DNA of 64,000 nucleotides, taken from NCBI GenBank assembly GCA_050732775.1, contig JBOHRN010000037.1:1-64000 (forward strand), read 5' to 3'. This DNA comes from JBOHRN01 sp050732775. GTDB taxonomy: Bacteria > Gemmatimonadota > Gemmatimonadetes > Longimicrobiales > Longimicrobiaceae. How positions within the stretch are numbered: the stretch's first letter is position 1; each line of letters opens with the position of its first letter. A program made the translations under genes and the position numbers. Below the pieces are notes generated by a model that was given only the letters and a program-made list of their open reading frames with translations, did not search any database and had not been told where the DNA came from. Shown piece after piece: positions 24,331 through 32,969 of this stretch.

Positions 24331-25782
24331 ATGAACGAAGAACCGGGGGGCTGGCTCGACGCTGCTGTTTCCTTGACCGGAGAGCTGAGCGGGTGGGTGT
24401 GGGGGTGGCCCCTCCTGATTCTGCTGGTTGGCACCGGTGTCTACCTCACTGTCATGCTGCGCGGCCTCCAGTTCCGGGAGCTGTGGCGGGCGCTCCACCT
24501 GGCCCTCATCGTGCGCAAGGAGGAGGGGGCCAAAGGCGACATCTCCCACTTCCAGGCGCTGATGACGGCGCTGGCGGCCACCGTGGGGACCGGCAATATC
24601 GCCGGGGTGGCCGCGGCTATAGCTATCGGCGGGCCGGGCGCCCTCTTCTGGATGTGGATGACTGGACTGTTCGGCATGGCCACCAAGTACTCCGAGGCGG
24701 TCCTCGGCGTGCGCTACCGGCAGACCGACGCCCGCGGTGAGCAGAGCGGCGGGCCCATGTACTACCTGTCGCGCGGTCTGGGCGGGCCGTTGGGGAAGGG
24801 GTTGGGGGTGATTTTCGCTGTCTTCGCCGCGGTGGCGGCTTTCGGGATCGGCAACATGGTGCAGTCAAACTCGGTGGCCGACGCCCTGCAGAGCTCATTT
24901 GGGGTGAGCCCGATCGTCACCGGGCTGCTGCTCGCGGTTTTCTCGGCCCTGGTAATTTTAGGGGGGATCAAGTCGATCGGCCGCTTCACCAGCGTGCTGG
25001 TACCGATCATGGTGCTCTTCTACATCCTCGGCGGGCTGGTGGTGCTGGCTATCAACTGGCGGGGCCTCCCCGACATTTTCGTGTTCGTGATCCGTGACGC
25101 CTTTAGCCCCTCGGCCGCGGTGGGCGGCTTTACCGGCGCCACCCTGATGACGGCCATCCAGATGGGCGTCGCGCGCGGGGTCTTCTCCAACGAATCCGGC
25201 TTGGGCACGGGCGGTATCGCGGCCGCGGCTGCCCAAACCCACGAGCCGGTCAGCCAGGCCCTGGTTTCCATGACCCAGACCTTCATCGACACCATCGTGG
25301 TGTGTAGCATCACCGGCTTCGCTATTATCGCCACGGGTGCCTGGACGCGGGTAGATGCGAGCACGGGCGAGGGGCTCACCGGCGCGCCGCTCACCGTGGA
25401 GGCGTTCAGCACCGGACTGCCGGGGGACTGGGGCGGCTATATAGTCTCCATCGGGCTGGTTCTCTTTGCCTACTCCACCCTGCTGGGCTGGGCATATTAC
25501 GGCGAGCGCAATATCGAATATCTGGCCGGCACGCGGGCCATCTTACCGTACCGGCTGGTGTTCATCGCCGCCATCTTCGTGGGGTCGTGGGTGCTCACGC
25601 TCGACGCCACCGGCGGCTTCGACCTGGTGTGGGGCTTCGCCGACGTCATGAATGGAGCCATGGCCTTCCCCAACCTGGTGGGCGTGCTACTCCTCTCGGG
25701 GGTGGTGGCGCGGGAGACGCGGGAGTACTTCGCGAGGCGCAGAGAAGAAGATAAGCTGGCTACGGGCCAGGGATCCGGCTAA
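24331..25782 (+). CDS. Alanine/glycine:cation (Na+) symporter, AGCS family
   Basis: 483-residue polytopic inner-membrane protein with about 10-11 hydrophobic helices. Family motifs include FQALMTALAATVGTGNIAGV, GGPGALFWMWMTGLFGMATK, and GVARGVFSNESGLGTGG followed by AAAAQTHEP. It imports alanine or glycine with sodium. The C-terminus is a short charged tail. ATG 24331 follows a weak GGAA site. It stands alone, convergent with the MFS gene. Confidence 0.95.
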   Translation: MNEEPGGWLDAAVSLTGELSGWVWGWPLLILLVGTGVYLTVMLRGLQFRELWRALHLALIVRKEEGAKGDISHFQALMTALAATVGTGNIAGVAAAIAIGGPGALFWMWMTGLFGMATKYSEAVLGVRYRQTDARGEQSGGPMYYLSRGLGGPLGKGLGVIFAVFAAVAAFGIGNMVQSNSVADALQSSFGVSPIVTGLLLAVFSALVILGGIKSIGRFTSVLVPIMVLFYILGGLVVLAINWRGLPDIFVFVIRDAFSPSAAVGGFTGATLMTAIQMGVARGVFSNESGLGTGGIAAAAAQTHEPVSQALVSMTQTFIDTIVVCSITGFAIIATGAWTRVDASTGEGLTGAPLTVEAFSTGLPGDWGGYIVSIGLVLFAYSTLLGWAYYGERNIEYLAGTRAILPYRLVFIAAIFVGSWVLTLDATGGFDLVWGFADVMNGAMAFPNLVGVLLLSGVVARETREYFARRREEDKLATGQGSG

Positions 25783-25831
25783 CGGCGGGGGTTGGTCCAA
25801 GGGCGCCTAGGGCCGGCGGCAAACCGTCAGC

Positions 25832-27472
25832 TCAGGCCCCGCGCTGTGCGTGGGCGAGGCAGGGCCAGTGCTCGGAGGGCGACGGCCGGTGCTCCGGTAG
25901 CGCTACTTTCCGTACTTTCTCGTCCCGAATGGTGGCCGCGGCGACCACTCCGCCCAGCGCGGCCATCGCCGCCGCCAGCAACATGGCGGCGCTGAACGCT
26001 TCGGTATAGGTACGCGCCACCGCGCGCCTCACCTCAGCCGGTAGCTCCTCACTCCGAAGACCGCGACCCGTAGGGTCGGCCGCGAGGCGGGCCAACTGTG
26101 CCTCGGCGGGCGGCGAGAGCGCGAGGTCCGAGGTACGCTCGGCCAGGCGGGAGGTAAAGACCCCCGCCACCACCGCGCCCACCACCGTTACCGCGAGCAG
26201 CTGCGCCAGCCGCGAAGCCGTATTGTTGACCGCCGAGGCGCGCGCGAGGTTCTCCGTGGCCACCGAGCTCATCACCGTGGTGGTGAGAGGTGCCACCGCG
26301 ACGGCCAGCCCCAGTGACAGCACCGTGGTGGCTCCAAGCAGGTGCCAGACGGAAACCTGCGGCGTTATGCGGGATAGCAACCATAGTCCGGCGGCGGCGA
26401 TCAACGGCCCCGCGGTCATGAACCAACGCGCACCCACCTGCCCGGCCCACTTCCCGAACCGACCCGAGAGCAGCAACATCACGCCCGGCACGGGGAGTAC
26501 CACCAGCCCGGCGCCGAGAGCCGGGTAGCCCGAGATGTTCTGCAGATAGATCATCAAGAGAAAGAGCGAGCCGCCGATGGCGAAGTAGAGTGCCAGGGTG
26601 GTCAGATTCGCGCCGCTGAAGTTGCGCGAGCGGAACAGCCCGAGCGGCAGGAGCGGATGCGGCGCGCGCGTCTGCCAAGCGACGAAGCCGAGCAAGGCGG
26701 CGACGCCGGCCACCAGGGCAGCGAGAATCTCGGGTGCGCCCCACCCCACGACCGGCCCCTGGATCAGCCCGAACGCCACCCCGCCCAACCCCGCCAGAGC
26801 GAGCGCGGCGCCCGGCCAGTCGAGCCGTTCCCCCGTGTCCGGATCCCGCGTTTCCGGCACCCGGCGGCGCAGCAGCCACACCGCCAGCAGTACCAGCGGC
26901 AGATTGAGAAAGAACACGCCGCGCCACGACAGCTGGTCCACCAGTACCCCACCCGCGAGCGGCCCGATTACGCCGACCGCACCCGCCCACGCCGCCCAGG
27001 TACCGATCGCCTGACCCCGCTCCTCGCCTTCGGGAAATACTTCCGCCACCACCGCCAGCGCGGCGGGGACCAGCAGCGCACCAGCCGCGCCCTGCGCCAT
27101 GCGGGCGCCGATCAGCCAGGGCAGGTTCTGCGCGAGCCCGCTCGCTACCGAGGCGATCCCGAACGCCAGCAGGCCGGCCGTCATGGTACGCCGGCGGCCG
27201 TAGCGGTCTCCGAGAAAGCCGCCCACGATCAACAGCGAGGATACCATGAGCAGATTGCCGTTGACCACCCATTGCAGCCCGGACAGGCCGGCGGACAGCC
27301 CGCGGTCGATCGCTGGGAGCGCGACCTGTACGATGCTGCCGTCCAGGAACACCACGCTCGAGGCGAGCACCATCGCGATCAGCGTCCAGCGCCGTGTCGC
27401 GGCGTCGTAGTCGTGCCCGGAGGCTGTCTCGACCGCTTCTGCGCGCTCCAGATCCAGCGGCCGCCCGGTCAC
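25832..27472 (-). CDS. MFS multidrug exporter, DHA2 (EmrB/QacA) family
   Basis: 546 residues with 14 predicted membrane helices, as in the DHA2 drug:H+ antiporter family. Motif A is GGFLGDRYGRRRTM after TM2; WRGVFFLNLPL and the motif C-like VGVIGPLAGGVLVD match EmrB/QacA. A large periplasmic segment with Ser/Pro/Ala residues precedes the last helix. GTG 27472 is taken as start, just before RWTLIAMVLASSVVFLDGSI; longer in-frame extension is Arg/Pro-rich and not family-like. No adjacent EmrA-type partner. Confidence 0.93.
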   Translation of the reverse strand: MTGRPLDLERAEAVETASGHDYDAATRRWTLIAMVLASSVVFLDGSIVQVALPAIDRGLSAGLSGLQWVVNGNLLMVSSLLIVGGFLGDRYGRRRTMTAGLLAFGIASVASGLAQNLPWLIGARMAQGAAGALLVPAALAVVAEVFPEGEERGQAIGTWAAWAGAVGVIGPLAGGVLVDQLSWRGVFFLNLPLVLLAVWLLRRRVPETRDPDTGERLDWPGAALALAGLGGVAFGLIQGPVVGWGAPEILAALVAGVAALLGFVAWQTRAPHPLLPLGLFRSRNFSGANLTTLALYFAIGGSLFLLMIYLQNISGYPALGAGLVVLPVPGVMLLLSGRFGKWAGQVGARWFMTAGPLIAAAGLWLLSRITPQVSVWHLLGATTVLSLGLAVAVAPLTTTVMSSVATENLARASAVNNTASRLAQLLAVTVVGAVVAGVFTSRLAERTSDLALSPPAEAQLARLAADPTGRGLRSEELPAEVRRAVARTYTEAFSAAMLLAAAMAALGGVVAAATIRDEKVRKVALPEHRPSPSEHWPCLAHAQRGA

Positions 27473-27545
27473 CGACCGGCACGCGCGTGCTGGTGCTCGA
27501 GCGTAGCGGCAAGGGGCCCGGTGCGGCGTTGGGTGGTGGCGATGG

Positions 27546-27794
27546 TCATAGCGGGGCGGGAGGATCGCCCCTCCGCTCCCACAACGTGGCCCCTTTCTCC
27601 CCCGCGATGATTTTCTCAAAGATGGGGAAGTACGTGCTATTCGAGGTGACCAGATGGTGCAAACATTGCCCGACGCTCCACTGTTCCGGGTGAGGTTTCG
27701 AGTTGAGCTGCCGCACGGACAGATGTCCGAATGACTGCTCAGCTTCGGCGGCGAGTGTCGTCGCCAGCGCTACCAGATGGGGTGCGTCCGCCAT
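27546..27794 (-). pseudogene. Truncated DinB-family protein
   Basis: 82 residues from ATG 27794 covering only the N-terminal part of a DinB/YfiT-like four-helix bundle (LVALATTLAAEAEQSFGHLS, then EQWSVGQCLHHLVTSN with one metal-binding His). The family is usually about 150-170 residues; the remaining helices and ligand His residues are missing where the sequence meets the MFS gene's 5' flank. It may be a remnant of an ancestral gene cut by recombination. A complete DinB paralogue is at 31802. Confidence 0.65.
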
Positions 27795-27917
27795 GTCGTG
27801 ATCGTCACCTGCGAGTGCGGTGTGGAGCGCTGGACCGCTGCGTCCGGCCGGGGCCGCGTCGCGTTGAGGATCACCGTCGCTCATGACGGCAGCGAGGTGA
27901 ATACATCTGCCGCCCGG

Positions 27918-28883
27918 TTAGAAAGCTGTCCGTGGATCCTCCGAACGCTCCAGCATCGAGCGATCCCAATGACCCAAATCGGCCGCTGCCGCATAGCTGT
28001 TTTCCAAGAAACGGAGGAGAGTGTTAGCTGGTGACGCCGCGGTCCGCACCAGGTCGTACGGAAGCACCCATTCACGAAGGTCGTCGCTGTAGAAGGCACC
28101 CTGAGATTCTATTGACGCTGACGCGAATCCCTCCGGTTCAGGGTAAGCATAGCTGTAGAAGAGCGGGAACGGATGCGGCCCCCCGCCCGGCCAGAACCCG
28201 CAGCTACTCACTTCGTGCGAGTATGCTTCCCGGACCACCCAATCGGGTAGATTCGGGATCCCGCCGGGGTGCGGGGGAGCAGTCCTGCCCGAGAAGCGAG
28301 TTACGGCGAGATCGAAGCTTCCCCAGAAGAAGTGGACGGGGCTGGACTTGCCGATGAATCGCGCGCGGAACTCCTGGAAAACCCGGTCCGCCTGTATCAG
28401 CACGCGCCAGAACCGTGCGGCATACGCCGGATCATAGGAGTTGTGCGACTGATCGTCCGCGAAGGGCGTGGCGTCTTCGAGCTCGTTAGGGCTACCATGG
28501 ATGGCGACGCCGATTTCCATTTCGGCCAGCTTGCCGAGCAGTTCGGCGTAGAAACCCGCCACCGATTGTCGGCGGAGCGGTAGTACCTCCTCGTCGCCGT
28601 CGCTCGTTCGGATCAGAAGTCGGTGCTCGAGGAAGTCGAAGGCGATCTCGAAAGTCCGGCCACCGTGAGGGATGGGCGATGTCGTAAGCCCCGACACCGT
28701 CACGTAAAGCGGGACGTGCCAGGAATGATTGATCCACGGCATCTGCACCAGACGGATCTTCCCAACGATCTGAGTCCACCGATGGAGCGTGGCATAGCTG
28801 TTCTCCCACGCGTCGAACGGCAGGCTCGGCCACTGGTCTGCTAGCTTTGTCATCGTCTGTACGGCTTGCGCAGAGGTCCCCAT
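27918..28883 (-). CDS. DUF5996 family protein
   Basis: 321-residue soluble protein of the DUF5996 family, function unknown. Recognisable are WPSLPFDAWENSYATLHRWT near the N-terminus, WINHSWHVPLYVTVSGLTT, VHFFWGSFDLAVTRFSGR and a C-terminal REWVLPYDLVR segment. ATG 28883 is the best start; the longer in-frame region upstream is Cys-rich and not family-like. It is divergent from the MarR gene across about 210 bp, so MarR might control it. Confidence 0.8.
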   Translation of the reverse strand: MGTSAQAVQTMTKLADQWPSLPFDAWENSYATLHRWTQIVGKIRLVQMPWINHSWHVPLYVTVSGLTTSPIPHGGRTFEIAFDFLEHRLLIRTSDGDEEVLPLRRQSVAGFYAELLGKLAEMEIGVAIHGSPNELEDATPFADDQSHNSYDPAYAARFWRVLIQADRVFQEFRARFIGKSSPVHFFWGSFDLAVTRFSGRTAPPHPGGIPNLPDWVVREAYSHEVSSCGFWPGGGPHPFPLFYSYAYPEPEGFASASIESQGAFYSDDLREWVLPYDLVRTAASPANTLLRFLENSYAAAADLGHWDRSMLERSEDPRTAF

Positions 28884-29061
28884 CAGTCCAACGCGCCTTG
28901 CTTCAGGGGCCGGCGGTCGCAGCCACGGTCCATTGCTCGGGACGAGCACCCGATCGATCCCGCCGTTGCACGGCAAGCATAGTGCCCGGTCATCACTCGC
29001 CGCCGCGCTACGGAAGCGGCAACCATACCGGCCGGAGTCGGCCAGCGCGAAGAGACCCCTC

Positions 29062-29095
29062 TTGCGCAGAGTAAAACATATGCATATACATATAG
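29062..29095 (+). promoter_or_regulatory. Promoter/operator region of MarR gene, leaderless start
   Basis: TTGCGC (29062-29067), 17-bp spacer, TATACA (29085-29090). Initiation would fall at about 29097, which is the A of the start codon. The -10 region lies in an AT-rich dyad (CATATGCATATACATATAG, 29077-29095), a plausible MarR operator. Confidence 0.55.
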
Positions 29096-29096
29096 C

Positions 29097-29579
29097 ATGC
29101 CTGAATACCGGGGCGCCGCTCGAGTAATAGCTGCCGATTGCCTCTGCTTTCGCGCGCGGCGCGTGTCCCGCGCACTCACGCGGATGTATGACGAGGCATT
29201 GCGGCCGCTGGGGATCCATGCCACCCAACTCACGCTGCTAACGGCCATCGCGATGAGCGGCAAACGCGGCGGTATGATGAACCGGTTGAGCGAGGTTCTC
29301 GCGGTGGATGGCACCACGCTTTCACGCAACCTGCGCCCCCTCGAACGGGCGGGGTTGTTGCGGATCGAGCGCTCGCCGGCGGACCGGCGCGTGCGGCGAG
29401 TATTTCTTACACCCGAGGGAGAGCGTAAGCTCGAGGATGCGCTCCCACTCTGGACGCAGGCGCACGAGCGGGTGGTCGCCACGCTGGGAGCCGAGGCCGC
29501 GGCCGACCTGCGGGAGTGTTTCGACGCGGCCGCTTCCGCCGCCGCGAAGAACCAGCCCGTACAGCAAATCCCCGAATAA
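29097..29579 (+). CDS. MarR-family transcriptional regulator
   Basis: 160-residue winged-helix regulator: helix RALTRMYDEALRPLGIHATQ, recognition region LSEVLAVDGTTLSRNLRPLERAGLL and the wing RSPADRRVRRVFLTPEGE are all canonical, with dimerisation helices at both ends. Its ATG is the probable transcription start, so the message may be leaderless. It is followed 24 bp later by the PhnB-like gene, and is divergent from DUF5996. Ligand unknown. Confidence 0.92.
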   Translation: MPEYRGAARVIAADCLCFRARRVSRALTRMYDEALRPLGIHATQLTLLTAIAMSGKRGGMMNRLSEVLAVDGTTLSRNLRPLERAGLLRIERSPADRRVRRVFLTPEGERKLEDALPLWTQAHERVVATLGAEAAADLRECFDAAASAAAKNQPVQQIPE

Positions 29580-29603
29580 CCCAAACCAGAGGAGAAAAGA
29601 ACC

Positions 29604-30035
29604 ATGAAAGCAGTCAACCCTTACCTCAACTTCGACGGCAATGCCGAGGAAGCGTTCAACTTCTACAAGTCCGTATTCGGCGGAGAGTTCCTCGCTGTGA
29701 TACGCTTCAGAGACTTCGGCAACAACCCAATGGATGTGCCCGAGGAGGACCGAAACAAAGTCGCGCACATCGCGCTGCCGCTGAAAGAGGACACCCTCCT
29801 CATGGGGTCGGATGTCCTGCAATCCATGAAGCACTCCCACAAGGTGGGGAACAACAGCTACATCAACCTCGAAACCGAGAGCGCGGAGGAAGCCGAGCGG
29901 CTGTTCAACGCCCTCTCGCCCGGTGGTCAGATCGAGATGCCCCTCCAGAAGACCGAATGGGCGGAGAAGTTCGGCATGTACGGCGACAAGTTCGGTGTCC
30001 AGTGGATGGTGAACTACTCGGGAAACCAAGCATAA
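29604..30035 (+). CDS. PhnB-like VOC-family protein
   Basis: 143-residue VOC protein of the PhnB / 3-demethylubiquinone-methyltransferase-like group: VNPYLNFDGNAEEAFNFYKS, LPLKEDTLLMGSD, and C-terminal YGDKFGVQWMVNY. The usual metal-ligand positions are incompletely kept, as is common in this group. AGAGGAG precedes ATG 29604. Function unsettled; family members often lie with YCII, AHSA1 and ECF sigma genes, as here. Confidence 0.88.
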   Translation: MKAVNPYLNFDGNAEEAFNFYKSVFGGEFLAVIRFRDFGNNPMDVPEEDRNKVAHIALPLKEDTLLMGSDVLQSMKHSHKVGNNSYINLETESAEEAERLFNALSPGGQIEMPLQKTEWAEKFGMYGDKFGVQWMVNYSGNQA

Positions 30036-30087
30036 CGACTTCGCGGATGAGTCTCCCAAACGTGACAACGACAAACCTCCGAGACCA

Positions 30088-30528
30088 ATGAACACACTAC
30101 GCTTTACCACGACCATCAACGCTCCCAAGGAAAGAGTCTGGAGCGCCATGCTCGATGACAAGACCTACCGCGAGTGGACGAGCGCCTTCAGCGACGGCTC
30201 GTACTACGAAGGGGGCTGGAAGGAGGGGAGTAAGATACTGTTTCTGTCTCCCGGCGGCAACGGAATGTCGGCGAGAATCGCCGAGAACAGGCCGTACGAA
30301 TTCATTTCCATCGAGGTCGTCGGCTTCGTGCAAAACGGCGCTGAAGACACGGCGAGCGAAGGCGCGAGAGCGATGGCGGGAGCGCACGAAAACTACACTT
30401 TCAGCGAATCGGACGGAGTCACCACGGTGGAGGTGGACACGGACACCAGCGAGGAGTATCGGGCCATGTTCGAAGAATCATGGCCGAAGGCGCTGAAGAA
30501 GCTGAAAGAGTTGTGCGAGCAGGGGTGA
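30088..30528 (+). CDS. SRPBCC / AHSA1-like protein
   Basis: 146-residue START-like (SRPBCC) domain protein, beginning FTTTINAPKERVWSAMLDDKTYREWT and with GGWKEGSKILFLSP and a C-terminal helix FEESWPKALKKLKELCEQ. The fold forms a hydrophobic ligand cavity. It probably belongs to the MarR-PhnB run, starting 52 bp after the VOC gene. Ligand and role unknown. Confidence 0.88.
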   Translation: MNTLRFTTTINAPKERVWSAMLDDKTYREWTSAFSDGSYYEGGWKEGSKILFLSPGGNGMSARIAENRPYEFISIEVVGFVQNGAEDTASEGARAMAGAHENYTFSESDGVTTVEVDTDTSEEYRAMFEESWPKALKKLKELCEQG

Positions 30529-30575
30529 TGGACGCCGCCGGAGCCCGACGTCCACGCGGAAGGGGACGAGGGTCA

Positions 30576-30632
30576 TGCAGACCATTCGGCGTGTCGTGGA
30601 TGCTGAACCACACGGGAAGCAAGGGATCCTGA
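30576..30632 (+). pseudogene. Possible 3' remnant of a PhnB-like VOC gene
   Basis: In the frame ending at TGA 30630-30632 the codons read PFGVSWMLNHTGSKGS, closely resembling the C-terminus of PhnB-like VOC proteins (compare FGVQWMVNY in the intact gene at 29604). Nothing upstream in the frame resembles the rest of the family. Too short to be certain. Confidence 0.35.
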
Positions 30633-30658
30633 CAGCACAACGAGAAAAGGATTGCATC

Positions 30659-31141
30659 ATGAAGGATGAGCTCGGCCGGAGGAGAACCGATTCCGCTTCG
30701 CGGGTGATCGCGGCATCGCCGCAAACCATCTATCGGGCGTTTGTGGATCCGGAGGCTCTGGTTTCGTGGCTACCGCCGGAGGGCATGACAGGACAGGTTA
30801 ACGTGTTCGACGCGCGAGAAGGTGGGACGTATCGAATCACTCTCACATACGACGCACCGGAATATTCAACCGCCGGCAAGACCTCGGAGAACGCTGATGT
30901 CGTCCAGGGCCAATTCTTGGAGTTGGTCCCGAACGAGCGGATCGTACAACGGGTCGCATGCGAGTCCGATGATCCTGCTTTTGCTGGCGCGATGACCATG
31001 ACATGGAGCCTGGCCGTTGTTGCGGGAGGCACCGAAATCACCATCACCTGCGAGAATGTACCGGAAGGCGTACGACAGGAAGACCACGACGCGGGCTTGA
31101 GGTCGACACTCGAAAATCCTACAAGATTTCGTGACCATTGA
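30659..31141 (+). CDS. SRPBCC / AHSA1-like protein, altered C-terminus
   Basis: 160-residue AHSA1-type protein: SRVIAASPQTIYRAFVDPEAL, SWLPPEGMTGQVNVFDAREGG, TMTWSLAVVAGGTEITITCENVPEG. The closing helix reads GLRSTLENPTRFRDH where relatives normally end in a longer SSLENLARFVE-type helix. The last bases also encode the N-terminus of the next protein, suggesting a recombination junction near 31110. ATG 30659 with AAAAGGA upstream is preferred over 30575. Confidence 0.8.
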   Translation: MKDELGRRRTDSASRVIAASPQTIYRAFVDPEALVSWLPPEGMTGQVNVFDAREGGTYRITLTYDAPEYSTAGKTSENADVVQGQFLELVPNERIVQRVACESDDPAFAGAMTMTWSLAVVAGGTEITITCENVPEGVRQEDHDAGLRSTLENPTRFRDH

Positions 31142-31676
31142 CGGCTATGCCGCCGATCCGAACAGCGAAATGGATTTTATTCAGGATTATGCGGCCAGGA
31201 ACGACACGAGCTTCCAGGCAGATGCCGAGCGGTTTCTGGACACAGTCGACACGATGATGCTGGGTGCGAATACCTATGAGTTGTTTGTCGCCTATTGGCC
31301 TGAAGCGACGGACGAGGGAGTGTTTGCTGAGAAGCTGAACTCTCTGTCCAAAATTGTTGTCTCGACTACCCTCGAGAGTGCGTCCTGGGGCAAGTGGGAA
31401 GGAGCGGAGATAACCAGCAACCCGGCTGAAAAACTTGCTCAACTCAAACAGCAGCAGGGCAAAGACATCGTCGTATGGGGCAGTTTGACGCTCGCCAGGT
31501 CGTTGATGAAGGAAGCGCTGATCGATGAATACCAACTGCGGGTCTGCCCGGTCGTTCTGGGAGAGGGCAAGCGGATTTTCGCCGACGGCATCGCCCCGGT
31601 CGGCATGGAGCTTCTTGAAGCGAAAACGTACGACGCGGGCATGGTGTTGCTGCGGTATCGACCTAAGAGAAGGTAA
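31131..31676 (+). CDS. RibD C-terminal / dihydrofolate-reductase-like protein, 5'-truncated
   Basis: 181 residues of the RibD_C (DHFR-fold) reductase family, NADPH-dependent in most members: DGYAADPNSEMDFI, MMLGANTYELFVAYWP, DIVVWGSLTLARSLMKEALIDEY and VVLGEGKRIF. Family members begin with a strand like MRKLILQDFVTIDGY. Here KILQDF is encoded just upstream of GTG 31131, in frame but without its own start codon and fused to the 3' end of the AHSA1 gene. The gene may still be expressed from GTG 31131 by translational coupling. Confidence 0.8.
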   Translation: MTIDGYAADPNSEMDFIQDYAARNDTSFQADAERFLDTVDTMMLGANTYELFVAYWPEATDEGVFAEKLNSLSKIVVSTTLESASWGKWEGAEITSNPAEKLAQLKQQQGKDIVVWGSLTLARSLMKEALIDEYQLRVCPVVLGEGKRIFADGIAPVGMELLEAKTYDAGMVLLRYRPKRR

Positions 31677-31688
31677 AAAGGAATAGCT

Positions 31689-31805
31689 ATGGCAAGCACC
31701 AAAGGAAACCTTCCGCAAGTCGTATCGCGAGACGAATGGCGTACGGCCCGCAAGCAACTGCTGGCCGAGGAGCAGGCGAAATGGAGAACAAACGAGCTAC
31801 CATGA
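31689..31805 (+). pseudogene. 5' remnant of a DUF899-family gene
   Basis: ATG 31689 has an AAAAGGAA site and opens 38 codons (NLPQVVSRDEWRTARKQLLA, then EEQAKWRT) matching the N-terminus of DUF899 thioredoxin-like proteins, which normally exceed 200 residues. It stops at TGA 31803-31805, where the DinB gene begins (ATGA). The body of the gene is absent, consistent with a deletion. Confidence 0.6.
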
Positions 31806-32332
31806 CGTTGGCCGATTCCCTGATCGCGGAGCTGACGCAGGAGGCCGCAACCACGCGCCGCGTGCTCGAGCGGGTGCCCGAGGAAAAGCTCTCGTGGGCG
31901 CCGCACCCGAAATCCATGTCGCTGGGGCAGCTTTCCCTGCACATCGCCGGACTACCGAGGGGGATCGTCGAGCTGCTCAGCGAGCTGACCGCCGAGGTCC
32001 CGACCGTCGCCCTGCCCGAAGCGACGTCTGTCGACGAGATCCTCTCGGCGCTCGACGAGGGCTTGGCCGTCGCCACGGCGAAGCTCACCGAGTGGGGAGA
32101 CGAGGGCCTGACGGCCGAGTGGACGATGACGCGCGGCGCGGATACGGTTCTCGCGATGCCGCGGGTCGCGATGGTGCGGACGATCATGCTGAACCAGATC
32201 TATCACCACCGAGGACAACTCACCGTGTACCTCCGGCTGCTCGACGTACCGGTGCCGCCGGTGTACGGGCCCACCGCCGACGAGGACCCGTTCGGGCGAT
32301 CTAACTCCGGGATGCGAAGATCAGGCGGCTGA
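31802..32332 (+). CDS. DinB-family protein
   Basis: 176-residue DinB four-helix-bundle protein: LADSLIAELTQEAATTRRVL, PHPKSMSLGQLSLHIAGLP and QIYHHRGQLTVYLRLL. The three metal-ligand histidines (LHIAG and YHHRGQ) are present. Related proteins are thiol transferases or of unknown function and often respond to stress. ATG 31802 overlaps the stop of the DUF899 remnant; ATG 31781, with GAGGAG upstream, is an alternative. Confidence 0.88.
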   Translation: MTLADSLIAELTQEAATTRRVLERVPEEKLSWAPHPKSMSLGQLSLHIAGLPRGIVELLSELTAEVPTVALPEATSVDEILSALDEGLAVATAKLTEWGDEGLTAEWTMTRGADTVLAMPRVAMVRTIMLNQIYHHRGQLTVYLRLLDVPVPPVYGPTADEDPFGRSNSGMRRSGG

Positions 32333-32366
32333 CTTCGTATCAGATGGAAATGAGAGCGGAGGAAAT

Positions 32367-32867
32367 GTGATAAAGCTACGCGACGCCACCCCTGACGATC
32401 TGCAACTGCTGCGGCACTGGGACGAGCAACCGCACGTCATCGCCTCGGACCCGAACGATGATTGGGGGTGGGAGGTGGAGCTCGGGCGGTCTCCCGATTG
32501 GCGGGAGCAACTGATCGCGGAGGTCGATGGTCGGCCGGCCGGCTTTGTCCAGATCATAGACCCGGCGCTGGAAGACAGCCACTACTGGGGCGATGTCCCG
32601 CCCAACCTCCGCGCCATCGACATCTGGATCGGCGAGGAAGCCGATCTCGGGAAGGGCTACGGGGCGGAGATGATGCACCTGGCCCTGGCGCGCTGTTTCG
32701 CGAATCCGCGGATATCAGCGGTCATCATCGATCCGCTCGCCAGTAACGTCCGCGCGCATCGCTTTTACGAGCGGCTGGGGTTTCAGTTCGTAGAACGCCG
32801 CCGCTTTGGTGAAGACGACTGTTACGTGTATCACCTGGAACGCTCCGGGTACATCCGGCCGGAGTGA
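32367..32867 (+). CDS. GNAT acetyltransferase, AAC(6')-like
   Basis: 166-residue GNAT protein. The acetyl-CoA loop is LGKGYGAEMMHLAL and the C-terminal SNVRAHRFYERLGF is typical; AIDIWIGEEADLGKGYG resembles aminoglycoside 6'-N-acetyltransferases. Actual substrate, and whether it gives resistance, cannot be judged from sequence. GTG 32367 is fixed by GGAGGA four bases upstream. Confidence 0.85.
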   Translation: MIKLRDATPDDLQLLRHWDEQPHVIASDPNDDWGWEVELGRSPDWREQLIAEVDGRPAGFVQIIDPALEDSHYWGDVPPNLRAIDIWIGEEADLGKGYGAEMMHLALARCFANPRISAVIIDPLASNVRAHRFYERLGFQFVERRRFGEDDCYVYHLERSGYIRPE

Positions 32868-32969
32868 ATCGCGAACCAGGTGAGAGACCCCGGGGCATTT
32901 TCCTTGCGAGCTGGAGCCGCGGCAACTTCACTATGATCTACCGACCCACCGACCTGGGAGAAACCGCTG

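Noticed and set aside
24189..24549. N-terminal extension of the DEAD-box-like gene
   Set aside because: The added residues are low-complexity and cross the symporter promoter; ATG 24189 starts directly before the Q-motif region.
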